64,000 bases of DNA from MADRE3 sp963718195 (GCA_963718195.1 CAVQYQ010000001.1:208169-272168); one strand, 5' to 3'. Shown: positions 1-8,684, counted from the stretch's first letter. Made by a program: numbers and translations. Notes: generated by a model from the letters alone, not told the origin.

Positions 1-317
1 CCATTGCCGATCTGGTTTATCATCGTGCCCAGACAGCACTCGACCTGGGGTGTGATGGTGTTGTCTCATCAGGTCTGGAAGCATCACGATTGCGATCTGG
101 ACTCGGTGACAGACTGTTAATTGTTACCCCCGGTATAAGACCTGGAGCCAATGTAACTAATAAGGATGATGACCAGGAACGAGTAATGAGTGCCGGGCTT
201 GCGGTGAAAAATGGTGCTGATCACCTCGTTGTCGGTCGACCCATAACCAGAGCAGCTGACCCCATCGAAGTGATAGAGAAGATGCAAATCGATATTGAGC
301 ACACATTGGTGTCCTGA
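1..317 (+). CDS. pyrF: Orotidine 5'-phosphate decarboxylase, C-terminal part (cut by window edge)
   Basis: This is the 3' end of the enzyme that decarboxylates OMP to UMP, the last step of de novo pyrimidine synthesis. The open frame already runs at base 3 and ends at TGA 315-317, so the 5' part lies outside the window. Two hallmarks of the family's TIM barrel are visible: VTPGIRP near codons 43-49, followed by a DDDQERV phosphate-loop region, and VVGRPIT, the phosphate-gripping loop, about 25 residues before the C-terminus. A TTG at 90 is an internal codon, not the start. The frame is intact as far as it can be seen. Confidence 0.9.
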   Translation, partial: IADLVYHRAQTALDLGCDGVVSSGLEASRLRSGLGDRLLIVTPGIRPGANVTNKDDDQERVMSAGLAVKNGADHLVVGRPITRAADPIEVIEKMQIDIEHTLVS

Positions 318-700
318 CGGGATACTGACAGGAATAAGCCATGCAATTCCCCTCAGTTTTTATGAAATTGTTATTTTATCCTGCTGTTTTTCCCCAGGGG
401 AAGACAGACCAATGGCGGTTCCTGCGCAAATTTCGTGGTTATTTGGCCTGGTGAAGCCGTGGTTAACCCGCCAGTGCTAGAATCCGCAATGATCGGCACT
501 CAGGCCCAGCAGGGAATTTCATCTACCTCGAGAGAGCAACTCATTTCCGATTGAACGGAACAGGATAATTATTCGTTGACAGCGGAAAAGACAGCGTTAC
601 ATTTGTCTATGATAAGCATGTTTTTTTGTTAAGAATAATTAGATAGTTGAGTCATTATCGTAAAACTATCTAAAAACAAATTTTACCAATGGAGGAATAA
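318..700. other. Non-coding gap between pyrF and the lipoprotein gene
   Basis: This stretch holds no convincing gene. The only open frame of note (295-480) starts inside pyrF and has no family signature. The right half carries a candidate promoter (listed separately) and the ribosome-binding site GGAGG of the following lipoprotein gene. Confidence 0.5.
576..603 (+). promoter_or_regulatory. Candidate sigma70 promoter of the lipoprotein gene
   Basis: A perfect -35 hexamer TTGACA at 576-581 is followed after 16 bp by TACATT at 598-603, a 4/6 match to the -10 consensus. This would give a leader of about 90 nt before the ATG at 701. The weak -10 element keeps confidence low. Confidence 0.35.
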
Positions 701-1159
701 ATGAGATTGACTGCACTTTTATTAGTCGGCGTGATGATGCTAATCATGTCATCCTGTGCTCAGTTTGATGGTGTGAGCAAAGGCACAAAAGGAGCTGCCG
801 GTGGTGCTGCGGGTGGAGCATTGATCGGCCAGGCCATTGGCCGCAATACAGAAGCGACACTGATCGGGGCTGCGGTCGGCACAATGCTTGGTTATATCGT
901 CGGTAACGAAATGGATAAAACTGACAAGCAGCAGCTCAATAACGCCTATGAGCGCGGCCCATCCGGTCAGCCTGTCACCTGGGTAAACCCAGATTCCGGA
1001 AACAACTATCAGGTGGTACCGCAGCCAGCCTATAATAACCCATCAACAAACCAGGTTTGCCGTGAAGCTGAGATCACCGCAATTATTGATGGCCAACCCC
1101 AGAAAACCATGACAACCGCGTGCAGAAATGCCCAGGGACAGTGGGTTTTAAACAGCTAA
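701..1159 (+). CDS. Glycine-zipper outer-membrane lipoprotein, 17-kDa surface antigen type
   Basis: The 152-residue product starts with a lipoprotein signal peptide ending at Cys19 (MSSC). Next comes a glycine-zipper hairpin at about residues 28-70, with GAAGGAAGGALIGQAIG and a second GxxxG stretch, which would insert in the outer membrane. The C-terminal part has a Cys...Cys...W pattern (CREAEIT near 113, TACRNAQGQW at the end) seen in the rickettsial 17-kDa antigen family. GGAGGAATAA lies just before the ATG. The gene is monocistronic, with a promoter candidate upstream and a strong terminator behind. The molecular role is not known; such proteins are usually assigned to envelope integrity. 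Confidence 0.8.
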   Translation: MRLTALLLVGVMMLIMSSCAQFDGVSKGTKGAAGGAAGGALIGQAIGRNTEATLIGAAVGTMLGYIVGNEMDKTDKQQLNNAYERGPSGQPVTWVNPDSGNNYQVVPQPAYNNPSTNQVCREAEITAIIDGQPQKTMTTACRNAQGQWVLNS

Positions 1160-1167
1160 ACCAGTAC

Positions 1168-1211
1168 CGGGGAGATTCATAGACAGAATCTCCCCGATAT
1201 TGGTTTTTTAA
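1168..1211 (+). terminator. Rho-independent terminator of the lipoprotein gene
   Basis: A perfect 11-bp stem (1168-1178 with 1186-1196, CGGGGAGATTC/GAATCTCCCCG) and a 7-nt loop are followed by ATATTGG and a run of six T. It separates this gene from the convergent nuclease gene, whose last codons lie in the T-run. Confidence 0.85.
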
Positions 1212-2593
1212 TCCAGCGTTAGAGGTTTATCTCTGGCAGGAATTTCGGTATCAAAACCGATATCTTCAAGCGATGAGCTGAAGGTGGCAAGGGTCTTCTC
1301 TTCGCCATGAACGAGGAAGACGCGTTTGGGTTTTTGTTTAAATGCAGAAAGCCATCCGGTCAGTTCATCCTTATCTGCATGAGCTGAAAATGCGCCAATC
1401 CTGGCGATATCAGCTTTTACTACAAGCTTCATTCCCATCATTTTAATTTCTTCAGCACCATCGAGCAGAATACGGCCCAGGGTTCCCGGTGCCTGGTAAC
1501 CGACGAAAAGTACCGTGTTTTTCGGATTCCATATGCCATGTTTCAGGTGATGGCGAATACGGCCGGCGGTACACATTCCGCTTCCAGCAATGACGATGGC
1601 CGGTTCGCTCATGGTGTTGGCCCGGCGTGATTCATCTACTGACGGGGTACATATAAGCCCTGGGAAATCAAATGGTTTATCTGTTCTGGCCTTATAGTCA
1701 TCATCGTAGTACTCAGGGTGCTTTTTGAAGATCTCGGTTATTTTAATGGCCAGGGGACTGTCCAGATAGACATCCATCGGTGGAAAGTCATCGGCTTCAT
1801 TCATTAATTCACTGAGGGTATAAAGAAGTTCCTGGGTTCGCTCAAGTGCAAAACAGGGAATCAGCAGCTTTCCACCCTTACGATAGGTATGAGTGATCTG
1901 CTCGAGAAGCTGTTCTTTTCTGGGAAGTGACCTCTGGTGATTTCTGTCTCCATAGGTAGATTCTATAAAAACATAGTCTGCATTCCAGATATAGGTTGGG
2001 TCTTCAATAATGGGGACATCCCACTGGCCGAGATCACCTGAGAAGACGACTTTGATCTCTCGCTCCTGCTCTCGGACGTACAATTCAACGATGGCTGAAC
2101 CGATCACATGACCAGCATCACGCAGCCTGAGGGTGATTTCATCATTTACCATCATTGAGGTGTCATAGCGCAGTGCCTGGATCAGTCCGGTTACCCTGTC
2201 GGCATCCTCCCTGTCGTAGAGCGGCTCCCGTGGGGGTTGCCCCTTGCGCTCTCGCCTTCTGTTTTCGTGTTCGGTATCCTTTTCCTGAATATAGGCGGCA
2301 TCGGCAAGCATTACCGGAAGGAGGTCCGCTGTAGCCGGGGTCGCATAAATCGTTCCGGTAAACCCATGTTTTACTAATTTGGGCAGTAGTCCACAGTGGT
2401 CAATATGACCGTGGGTTGAAACGACAAAGTCAATTGTTTTAGGGTCAAACTGAAACGGTTCGTAGTTCAGACGACTGAGGGTTTTGTTTCCCTGAAACAT
2501 CCCACAGTCAATGAGGAAGCGGCTTGAACGCGTTTCCACGAGGTGACATGACCCGGTAACGCTTCCGGCGGCACCATGACAGGTTACTTGCAT
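1208..2593 (-). CDS. Metallo-beta-lactamase / beta-CASP nuclease (YSH1-type RNA exonuclease family)
   Basis: The 461-residue protein has the metallo-beta-lactamase fold joined to a beta-CASP domain, as in CPSF73/Ysh1-like RNases. The zinc-binding motif 2, HGHIDH, is at residues 61-66. A second His motif, DAGHVIGSA, and ESTYGDR follow. The beta-CASP part shows DSPLA, then GSGMCTAGRIRHHL, and a late SAHADKDEL histidine motif. It is expected to be a cytoplasmic zinc-dependent endo- or exoribonuclease; the bacterial RNA substrate is not known. The gene reads toward the lipoprotein and is divergent from hgcA. Length and motifs are complete. Confidence 0.88.
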   Translation of the reverse strand: MQVTCHGAAGSVTGSCHLVETRSSRFLIDCGMFQGNKTLSRLNYEPFQFDPKTIDFVVSTHGHIDHCGLLPKLVKHGFTGTIYATPATADLLPVMLADAAYIQEKDTEHENRRRERKGQPPREPLYDREDADRVTGLIQALRYDTSMMVNDEITLRLRDAGHVIGSAIVELYVREQEREIKVVFSGDLGQWDVPIIEDPTYIWNADYVFIESTYGDRNHQRSLPRKEQLLEQITHTYRKGGKLLIPCFALERTQELLYTLSELMNEADDFPPMDVYLDSPLAIKITEIFKKHPEYYDDDYKARTDKPFDFPGLICTPSVDESRRANTMSEPAIVIAGSGMCTAGRIRHHLKHGIWNPKNTVLFVGYQAPGTLGRILLDGAEEIKMMGMKLVVKADIARIGAFSAHADKDELTGWLSAFKQKPKRVFLVHGEEKTLATFSSSLEDIGFDTEIPARDKPLTLD

Positions 2594-2850
2594 GTATTCA
2601 CTCCTTGTGTGATATCAGAAATAAAAAAAAGGGTCCAACCATATGGTTACACCTATAATAGGAGAATGGCTAATGATCAACGAGATTCTCAGCTGATCAG
2701 ATATCCGGATGAGGCGGGTCATAAGACAGGGGTGAGTCCACTCGATCCTGTTGAAGCAGGTTCTTACCGATTGCACGAACTGGAAAATGTTCTACAATGT
2801 AAAAAGGGGTTCAATCTTTCTAAGCCAGTATGTACCCAGTGATAGAGAAA

Positions 2851-4053
2851 ATGCAGAACGTTCCGAAAACAGAAATTCTTACGACACCAGATTCTTGATC
2901 CTCTAGTGACTGCTGTTCCAGTTCGGAAACACAATCAGATAAGATCAGCATTGAGGAGACTGTCTGCTGCGGTGGGCCGCCCCCTCCCAAAAGCTCTGCT
3001 GATGCGCTGGCAGGGTATGAGCTTTGCAATTTTGTAAAACGTTTCAGCAATGCAGGCTCGGCGAACATTCCGATTGTTTCAACCTCCCTTTCTGCAGGTG
3101 ACTGGAGAGGCACAATCCTTACAAGGCTGGGCATAAAGCGCGACAATTACACGGTCTCCCCCGGACTGTATGGTGTTGGAGATCCTGACACTAAAAGTCC
3201 GGTTATTGTCACAGCCAATTACAAACTGAGCTTTGATACGGTGCGATCCAATCTTGCCGGCCAGGATGTTTGGCTTCTTGTTCTGGACACCTGTGGGATA
3301 AATGTCTGGTGCGCTGCAGGAAAAAAAACATTTTCCACCGACGAACTGGTAAAGCAAATCACCCGGACAGCCCTTGAGCTAGTTGTTGATCATCGAACGG
3401 TGATCGTTCCACAACTGGGTGCAACCGGCATCGCCGCCCACAGGGTGAAAGCGCTGTGTGGCTTCTCCGTTATCTATGGCCCGATCAGATCAGACGACCT
3501 GGCTGTCTTCCTGAATAACGAATTTCAGGCTGAGCCTGGAATGCGACTGGTGACATTCACTCTGCCCGAACGAATGATACTCGTCCCTGTTGAACTCTCA
3601 TTGCTGGTTAGATCTTTATGGTGGTTCGTTCCGCTGCTGTTTCTGATCAGTGGCATCTCGCAGTCGATATATTCCATAGATCAGGCCTGGAATCGCGGGC
3701 TGATATTAATCGTGGCAACAGCTGTTGGAATTGTCAGCGGAGCAGTACTTGTTCCCCTCTTACTGCCATATCTGCCGGGAAGATCGTTTTCCCTCAAAGG
3801 GTTTATCTGCGGAGCAATCTGCGGGATTGTTCTGGTATATCTGGTCTTCACCAATCTACCTGTATATGAAGGTGCCGCAGCCTGGTTCTGGGTCTGCGGT
3901 GTCAGTTCTTATCTCGGTATGAACTTCACCGGGTCAACACCGTTTACCTCGCCTTCCGGGGTTGAGTGGGAAATGAGGCGGGCCATACCCTTTCAGATCA
4001 TCACAACTGCTGTTGCGGCGACCCTTTGGATTGCTGCACCATTTATCGGATAA
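2851..4053 (+). CDS. hgcA: HgcA, corrinoid mercury-methylation protein, with an in-frame TGA near the N-terminus
   Basis: HgcA carries a methyl group on a cobalamin and passes it to Hg(II), giving methylmercury. The diagnostic cap-helix motif NVWCAAGK is encoded at 3301-3324, with its cobalt-facing Cys at 3310-3312. An upstream CCGG cysteine motif, YELCNFV, PGLYGVGDP and VTANYKLSFD fit the soluble domain. Several membrane helices follow from about 3600, including a conserved NFTGSTP segment. The frame is open from 2899 to 4053 but has no ATG, GTG or TTG before the GTG at 3241, which lies inside the conserved domain. Joining it to the in-frame ATGs at 2830 or 2851 requires reading through TGA 2896-2898. 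The start used here (2851) is therefore tentative. The alternatives are a base error, a nonsense mutation, a non-standard start, or selenocysteine. hgcB follows after 3 bp. Confidence 0.88.
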
Positions 4054-4056
4054 GCT

Positions 4057-4338
4057 ATGGAAGGATTCAATTACATTCAAAATGTCACCGATATTGAACT
4101 CGACCAGGGGCGCTGTATCGGTTGTCGTGCCTGTCTTACGGTCTGCCCTCACAATGTGTTTGAGATGCAGGGTAAGAGCGCAGTAATCGTCAAAAGAAAT
4201 GATTGTATGGAGTGTGGTGCCTGTGCTCAGAACTGCACGGCCAATGCGATTACTGTAAATCCCGGTGTTGGCTGCGCCGCGCTCATTATCAGCCGGTGGC
4301 TGGCAAAAGTTGGCATTCAATCCAGAGGATGTTGCTGA
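4057..4338 (+). CDS. hgcB: HgcB, 2[4Fe-4S] ferredoxin of mercury methylation
   Basis: HgcB is the electron donor thought to reduce the HgcA corrinoid and possibly to handle Hg(II). The 93-residue product has two [4Fe-4S] motifs with Cys at 20, 23, 26, 30 and at 50, 53, 56, 60. The second contains the family's CMECGAC. It ends in a vicinal Cys pair (residues 92-93), a feature of HgcB that separates it from ordinary ferredoxins. The start is 3 bp after the hgcA stop, as expected for the hgcAB pair. Unlike hgcA, the frame is undamaged. Confidence 0.93.
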   Translation: MEGFNYIQNVTDIELDQGRCIGCRACLTVCPHNVFEMQGKSAVIVKRNDCMECGACAQNCTANAITVNPGVGCAALIISRWLAKVGIQSRGCC

Positions 4339-4348
4339 AACGACCACC

Positions 4349-5236
4349 TCATTTTATCTTGATCCTGCCGGAAAAAAGAGCGGTTCCCCATAGTATCAGA
4401 AACGCGGACAGCCCGACATACGAAAAGAGATCACGTTTGGTTCTATGCTGATGAACCTTGGTGGCGACGATGGTGCTCTGGTCAACAAACCTTCCGAGCA
4501 GTGAGATCGATCCGCTTTCTATGGGCTGATCTGAGATCAGCTTAAATTTTTCTTTGGTAAAAACAGTAATCGTTGCTGATGATTTGTCGTAACTGCAGCG
4601 GTCAAAGCCAATATTTTTGCCACCACGCTGTTCTTCATTGCGAAGTGTTTGCACATAGTGATTATCTGCCTCAAATGAGTCATTGAGAAACATGAAGGGC
4701 AGCAGAAAATAACCGCTCACGAGAACAAGGCAGAGCGTCACCCGGGGATATGAGCGCTGCAGAACCATGACCATGCGACGATCGTACCAGCCGTAGAATA
4801 CGATTATAACCAAGCCGCTCAGGGTCAGGACAAGACTTATCATGTTTTCAGGCCAGAAAAGCTGAAACTGGCTCAACTGCCAGCTGAACGGAGCTGACAG
4901 CTGGACACCGTTGGCCCACTTGGTCTGCATGGCATCGAGCAGTAAATGGGCCAGACAGTTTCCCCCCAGAATCAGAAAGATACGCAGAGGGGAACGGTTC
5001 AACAAGCCAATTGCCCCGCTGAGAATCAGGCAGAAAAAGAGTGATGCCTGAATCAGGCAGTAAAGACGAAGCGACAGTAAATCGACACCGGGAGCAAGCA
5101 GGGATACCGCCCGCTGGGTTATCCAGGGAATATCCGGCAAGATACAACCCAAAGCAATCCACTTAATATCTGCTGAGCGGTCAACAGCCTTCGTAGCAAG
5201 TGTCTGTATGCCAAAATGTGCCAGTGTGTTGGGCAT
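4349..5236 (-). CDS. DUF457-type membrane-bound metal-dependent hydrolase (YdjM/YbcI-like)
   Basis: The 295-residue protein opens with MPNTLAHFGIQ, and LPDIPW and CLAHLLLDAMQT follow. The His/Asp residues in these positions define the DUF457 family, which is annotated as membrane-bound metal-dependent hydrolase. At least four hydrophobic segments are visible, the last close to the C-terminus (LSAFLILWGTALF). Substrate and role are not established. The stop lies 10 bp from the convergent hgcB stop. The start is only 5 bp downstream of the surE stop, so it is probably co-transcribed with ilvY-surE. Confidence 0.7.
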   Translation of the reverse strand: MPNTLAHFGIQTLATKAVDRSADIKWIALGCILPDIPWITQRAVSLLAPGVDLLSLRLYCLIQASLFFCLILSGAIGLLNRSPLRIFLILGGNCLAHLLLDAMQTKWANGVQLSAPFSWQLSQFQLFWPENMISLVLTLSGLVIIVFYGWYDRRMVMVLQRSYPRVTLCLVLVSGYFLLPFMFLNDSFEADNHYVQTLRNEEQRGGKNIGFDRCSYDKSSATITVFTKEKFKLISDQPIESGSISLLGRFVDQSTIVATKVHQHRTKRDLFSYVGLSAFLILWGTALFSGRIKIK

Positions 5237-5241
5237 ATCAG

Positions 5242-6015
5242 TCAGATAAACAGGTCCGGTTGTTCGGTGATTTTTTCAAGTTGCAGATCCTCCTTGAAAT
5301 AGCTGATTCCCTCATGGTTCGTCAGATCGAGATGAATTGGTGTTGCAGAGATATAGTTGCTTTCTATGGCGTGAACATCCGTATCCACCCCAACATCAAG
5401 CAGTGGCGTCCCTCCTCCAATCCAGTAATGTAAACGGCCAAATGGGTCAGTTATTTCCTGAACCGCCTGTTTCCATAGGCGTCGGCCCTGGCGGGTAACC
5501 CGCAAACCCTCTATTTTTTCACCATGCGGGATGTTGATATTCATCAGTGTGTCTGCCGGTAAACCATACTTCATTGTCTTGACGGCCAGAAACCTGATAA
5601 TTTTCTTGGCCCGCTCAAAGGAGAAGGGGGGTCTGCCTGCAAGGGAGACGGCCAGTGAAGGAACAGCATACATGGTTCCCTCTATCGCCGCCGAAACGGT
5701 ACCGGAATAGGAAATATCATCTCCAAGGTTCGGACCGGAGTTGATCCCTGATACCAGCAGATCAGGAATGCGATCGACGACTTTACTCAGGCCGATTGCG
5801 ACACAGTCGGTTGGTGTTCCATTGATGGTATAGCTGTCCTTTTCGAGCTCTTCCAAAAGCAGTGGTCGATTCATGGTCAGGGCATGGGAGATGGCAGAAT
5901 TATCACGGTCGGGTGCAATGGTTATGACCGTTCCCAATGGCAGCAAGGCTTCTTTCAGGGCGGAAAGGCCCGGGCTGTGAATACCGTCATCATTTGTTAT
6001 CAGAATGGTTTTCAT
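5242..6015 (-). CDS. surE: 5'/3'-nucleotidase SurE
   Basis: SurE is a divalent-metal nucleoside-monophosphate phosphatase. The metal site ITNDDG lies at residues 6-11, and NSAIS and GTPTDC follow at the expected distances. ATG 6015 is chosen because it begins MKTILITNDDG and has GAGGAA just upstream; a longer frame to 6060 only adds residues translated from the ilvY tail. The gene overlaps the 3' end of ilvY by 26 bp, which suggests translational coupling. The 257-residue length is typical. Confidence 0.93.
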   Translation of the reverse strand: MKTILITNDDGIHSPGLSALKEALLPLGTVITIAPDRDNSAISHALTMNRPLLLEELEKDSYTINGTPTDCVAIGLSKVVDRIPDLLVSGINSGPNLGDDISYSGTVSAAIEGTMYAVPSLAVSLAGRPPFSFERAKKIIRFLAVKTMKYGLPADTLMNINIPHGEKIEGLRVTRQGRRLWKQAVQEITDPFGRLHYWIGGGTPLLDVGVDTDVHAIESNYISATPIHLDLTNHEGISYFKEDLQLEKITEQPDLFI

Positions 6016-6916
6016 CAATTCCTCGTGTTGTATAACGATTGAGTATTTCCTGTTCGGCAATATGCCAGAATGCCTGTACGACCGGTCTGCGCTTTAACGA
6101 CCTGGTGGTGCAGGCACCAACAGAAAACGGGTCAAGAGCGGGTCTTACGTCGAGAACCCGGATACGACTTCTCAGTGGACTGTTTTCAAGCACAAGTCGA
6201 GGTACAACGCCAATACCGCAGCCCATGGCAACCATCGCAATCATCGCCTCATTTCCAGCGACAGATGAATAGACGGCAGGTGTTATATTTTTCTGGGCGA
6301 ACCAGCGCTCGCACCGTTTCCTGCTGAGCCCTCGTTTTGGCATAATCACCGGAACCTTGCTCAAGTTGGCCAGGGACAGCGATTGTCCCAGTTCTTCGGG
6401 GTTCCTGGGACCGATAAAAATAAGAGGGGTTTCAAGCATTTTCAAAAAAACAACCTGCCGAGGCACGCTATCCGGCAATGCTGCGATCGTAAGGTCTGCT
6501 TCACCGCTCTCCAGGCTCGGCAGTGCCATTGCGGCATCACCGGTCTGGAGATTCAGGTGTATATCCGGATACGCATGCCGGAATCGTATTATTATTCCCG
6601 GAAGAATAGACAAAATGGCCGTAACAGAGCAATAAAGAGATAACTCTCCGTGCAAATTATGTTCGGCGGCCATCTGGACCTGAAGGGTGCGATGACGGCG
6701 AATGACATCAACAGCATATTCCTTAAACAAATCTCCGGCACGCGACAAGGTAACCGAGCGATTATCGCGAATAAACAATTGTTCTCCAATTTCCTGCTCA
6801 AGCCGCTGGATTGTTCGGGTCAGGCCGGAACGGGTGATATTGCAGGCCCTGCTGGTTTGACCATAGTGCAGCGTGCCGGCAAGGTGCAGGAAAAGGTTGA
6901 GTTCTCTGATATCCAT
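5990..6916 (-). CDS. ilvY: LysR-family regulator IlvY
   Basis: This is a LysR-type regulator divergent from ilvC, the classic IlvY arrangement, in which acetolactate or acetohydroxybutyrate acts as co-inducer of ilvC in enterobacteria. The N-terminal winged helix-turn-helix begins MDIRELNLFLHLA, and FIRDNRSVTLSRAG follows near residue 60; both are very close to IlvY as I remember it. The effector domain occupies about residues 90-300. ATG 6916 is preferred over the upstream in-frame start at 6970, because the family begins here and the longer form would extend into the operator. The length of 308 residues fits. Confidence 0.85.
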   Translation of the reverse strand: MDIRELNLFLHLAGTLHYGQTSRACNITRSGLTRTIQRLEQEIGEQLFIRDNRSVTLSRAGDLFKEYAVDVIRRHRTLQVQMAAEHNLHGELSLYCSVTAILSILPGIIIRFRHAYPDIHLNLQTGDAAMALPSLESGEADLTIAALPDSVPRQVVFLKMLETPLIFIGPRNPEELGQSLSLANLSKVPVIMPKRGLSRKRCERWFAQKNITPAVYSSVAGNEAMIAMVAMGCGIGVVPRLVLENSPLRSRIRVLDVRPALDPFSVGACTTRSLKRRPVVQAFWHIAEQEILNRYTTRGIDENHSDNK

Positions 6917-6969
6917 CCTGGTGTTGAAAAATAGAGGGGCGCCCACCGTTGAGCTGACAATTCGAATCA

Positions 6970-6984
6970 TTGCAAAATATGCAA
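6970..6984. promoter_or_regulatory. Candidate IlvY operator, palindrome TTGCA-N5-TGCAA
   Basis: A perfect 15-bp dyad, TTGCAAAATATGCAA, lies in the ilvY-ilvC intergenic region. It fits the LysR T-N(11-13)-A pattern and the TTGCAA type of half-site recalled for IlvY. A tandem AATACTG repeat (7014-7027) lies closer to ilvC and could be the activation site. Confidence 0.5.
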
Positions 6985-7006
6985 CACAGTATCACATATA
7001 AATCAC

Positions 7007-7035
7007 TTGACGCAATACTGAATACTGCATATATG
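7007..7035 (+). promoter_or_regulatory. Candidate ilvC promoter
   Basis: TTGACG at 7007-7012 (5/6) and TATATG at 7030-7035 (4/6) are spaced by 17 bp. The tandem AATACTG repeat fills the spacer, where a LysR activator could contact RNA polymerase. ilvC starts at 7101. Confidence 0.5.
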
Positions 7036-7100
7036 AGATCAGGGAATCACAGATGTAGAGCGTTTTTTCAAAAAAGATCACAAAAAAAAGGAGATATATC

Positions 7101-8573
7101 ATGGGTACTAATTATTTCAACTCACTGCCGTTACGCTTGCAAATAGAGGAGTTGGCACAATGTCGTTTCATGGAAGCTGAAGAGTTCGATGGTGTTGAAG
7201 CCCTGCGTGGGAAAAAGATCGTCATCGTCGGGTGCGGTGCCCAGGGGTTGAACCAGGGGTTGAATCTACGTGATTCAGGTCTGGATGTTTCATACGCGCT
7301 GCGTGAAGATGCGATTACTCATAAGCGACAATCCTGGAAGAATGCAACCGAGCATGGGTTTGTCGTCGGTACCTACCAGGAACTGATGCCGCTTGCCGAC
7401 CTGGTGGTAAACCTGACACCCGATAAACAGCATACAGATGCTGTCTCCTCTTTCATGCCCCTGATGAAAAACGGTGCCTGTCTATCCTACTCCCATGGTT
7501 TTAACATTGTCGAAGAAGGAATGCAGATCCGAGAGGACATAACTGTCATAATGGTTGCCCCGAAGGGCCCGGGAACCGAGCTGCGCGAAGAGTATGTCCG
7601 AGGATTCGGCATCCCCACGCTGATTGCCGTGCACCGCGAAAATGATCCCAGGGGCGAAGGGTGGGAGATCGCTAAAGCATACGCCTGCGGGACGGGAGGA
7701 GATCGTGCCGGTGTTCTCCAGTCCTCTTTTATTGCAGAGGTCAAGTCAGACCTGATGGGAGAGCAGACAATACTCTGCGGACTGCTGCAGACTGCAACCC
7801 TGCTCTGTTACGACAAGATGTTGGAGAATGGTATCGATTCAGGCTACGCCTCAAAGCTTGTGCAATATGGCTGGGAGGTTACCACTGAAGCTCTGAAACA
7901 CGGCGGCATTACCAATATGATGGATCGCCTCTCAAACCCTGCAAAAATAAAGGCATTTGTCCTGGCTGAAGAGCTGAAAAATATCATGACGCCGCTTTTT
8001 GAAAAACATATGGACGATATCATGTCAGGCACCTTCTCATCAACCATGATGCAGGATTGGGCCAACGATGACGCCAATCTTCTCAAGTGGCGAAAAGAAA
8101 CCGGTGAAACCTCCTTTGAACAGTCTCAGTCCATGGAGGCGGAGATCCCTGAGCAGGAGTACTTTGATAACGGAATCCTGATGGTCGCCTTTGTGAAGGC
8201 AGGTGTCGAACTGGCCTTTGACACCATGGTATCTGCCGGAATCAAGGAAGAGTCGGCTTACTATGAATCTCTTCATGAAGTGCCCCTGATTGCGAACCTG
8301 ATAGCACGGAAAAAACTGTACGAGATGAATGTTGTCATTTCCGATACAGCTGAGTACGGATGCTATCTTTTCGCCCATGAAGCAGTGCCGCTTCTGGCCG
8401 ATTTTATGAAAACGGTCGATGTCGATGTCATTGGTAAAGGACAGGATTTAAAAGATTGTGGGGTAGACAACCTCGATCTCATTGATGTCAATGAGGCCAT
8501 TCGCTATACAGAGGTTGAGGTGATTGGTGAGGAGCTGAGGTCCTACATGAGCGCCATGAAACCGATCATCTAA
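7101..8573 (+). CDS. ilvC: Ketol-acid reductoisomerase, class II (long form)
   Basis: IlvC isomerises and reduces acetolactate or acetohydroxybutyrate in valine, isoleucine and leucine synthesis. The 490-residue length marks the class II enzyme of enterobacteria, with a duplicated knotted C-terminal domain, rather than the short class I form of about 330 residues. The Rossmann motif KIVIVGCGAQGLNQG lies near residue 36, and the metal-binding region around GLLQTATLLCYDK is present. AAAAGGAG precedes the ATG. Expression is probably driven by the divergent IlvY. Confidence 0.95.
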   Translation: MGTNYFNSLPLRLQIEELAQCRFMEAEEFDGVEALRGKKIVIVGCGAQGLNQGLNLRDSGLDVSYALREDAITHKRQSWKNATEHGFVVGTYQELMPLADLVVNLTPDKQHTDAVSSFMPLMKNGACLSYSHGFNIVEEGMQIREDITVIMVAPKGPGTELREEYVRGFGIPTLIAVHRENDPRGEGWEIAKAYACGTGGDRAGVLQSSFIAEVKSDLMGEQTILCGLLQTATLLCYDKMLENGIDSGYASKLVQYGWEVTTEALKHGGITNMMDRLSNPAKIKAFVLAEELKNIMTPLFEKHMDDIMSGTFSSTMMQDWANDDANLLKWRKETGETSFEQSQSMEAEIPEQEYFDNGILMVAFVKAGVELAFDTMVSAGIKEESAYYESLHEVPLIANLIARKKLYEMNVVISDTAEYGCYLFAHEAVPLLADFMKTVDVDVIGKGQDLKDCGVDNLDLIDVNEAIRYTEVEVIGEELRSYMSAMKPII

Positions 8574-8586
8574 AAAAGCAGCTCGT

Positions 8587-8633
8587 CCGCTACAGGCGGC
8601 CCGGCGACCAAATCGCTGGACTGCCTGTAGGAC
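8587..8633. repeat. Nested inverted repeat behind ilvC
   Basis: CTACAGGC (8590-8597) pairs perfectly with GCCTGTAG (8623-8630). GTC/GAC extends it outside a one-sided C-G bulge, and an inner GCGA/TCGC hairpin caps the loop. No T-run follows, so it is not a standard terminator. It could protect the ilvC 3' end or be a Rho-type pause element. Confidence 0.35.
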
Positions 8634-8684
8634 CAAGACGCTCTTTCTGGTGCGCTAAAAGAACAAGGGAAAACTGGCTGAACC

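Noticed and set aside
2666..2842. Small 58-codon frame (ATG 2666) just before hgcA, after a TATAAT-like box
   Set aside because: The AGGAG lies directly against the ATG, the product has no recognisable feature, and the frame is part of a longer shadow frame. It could still be a leader peptide, but support is too weak.
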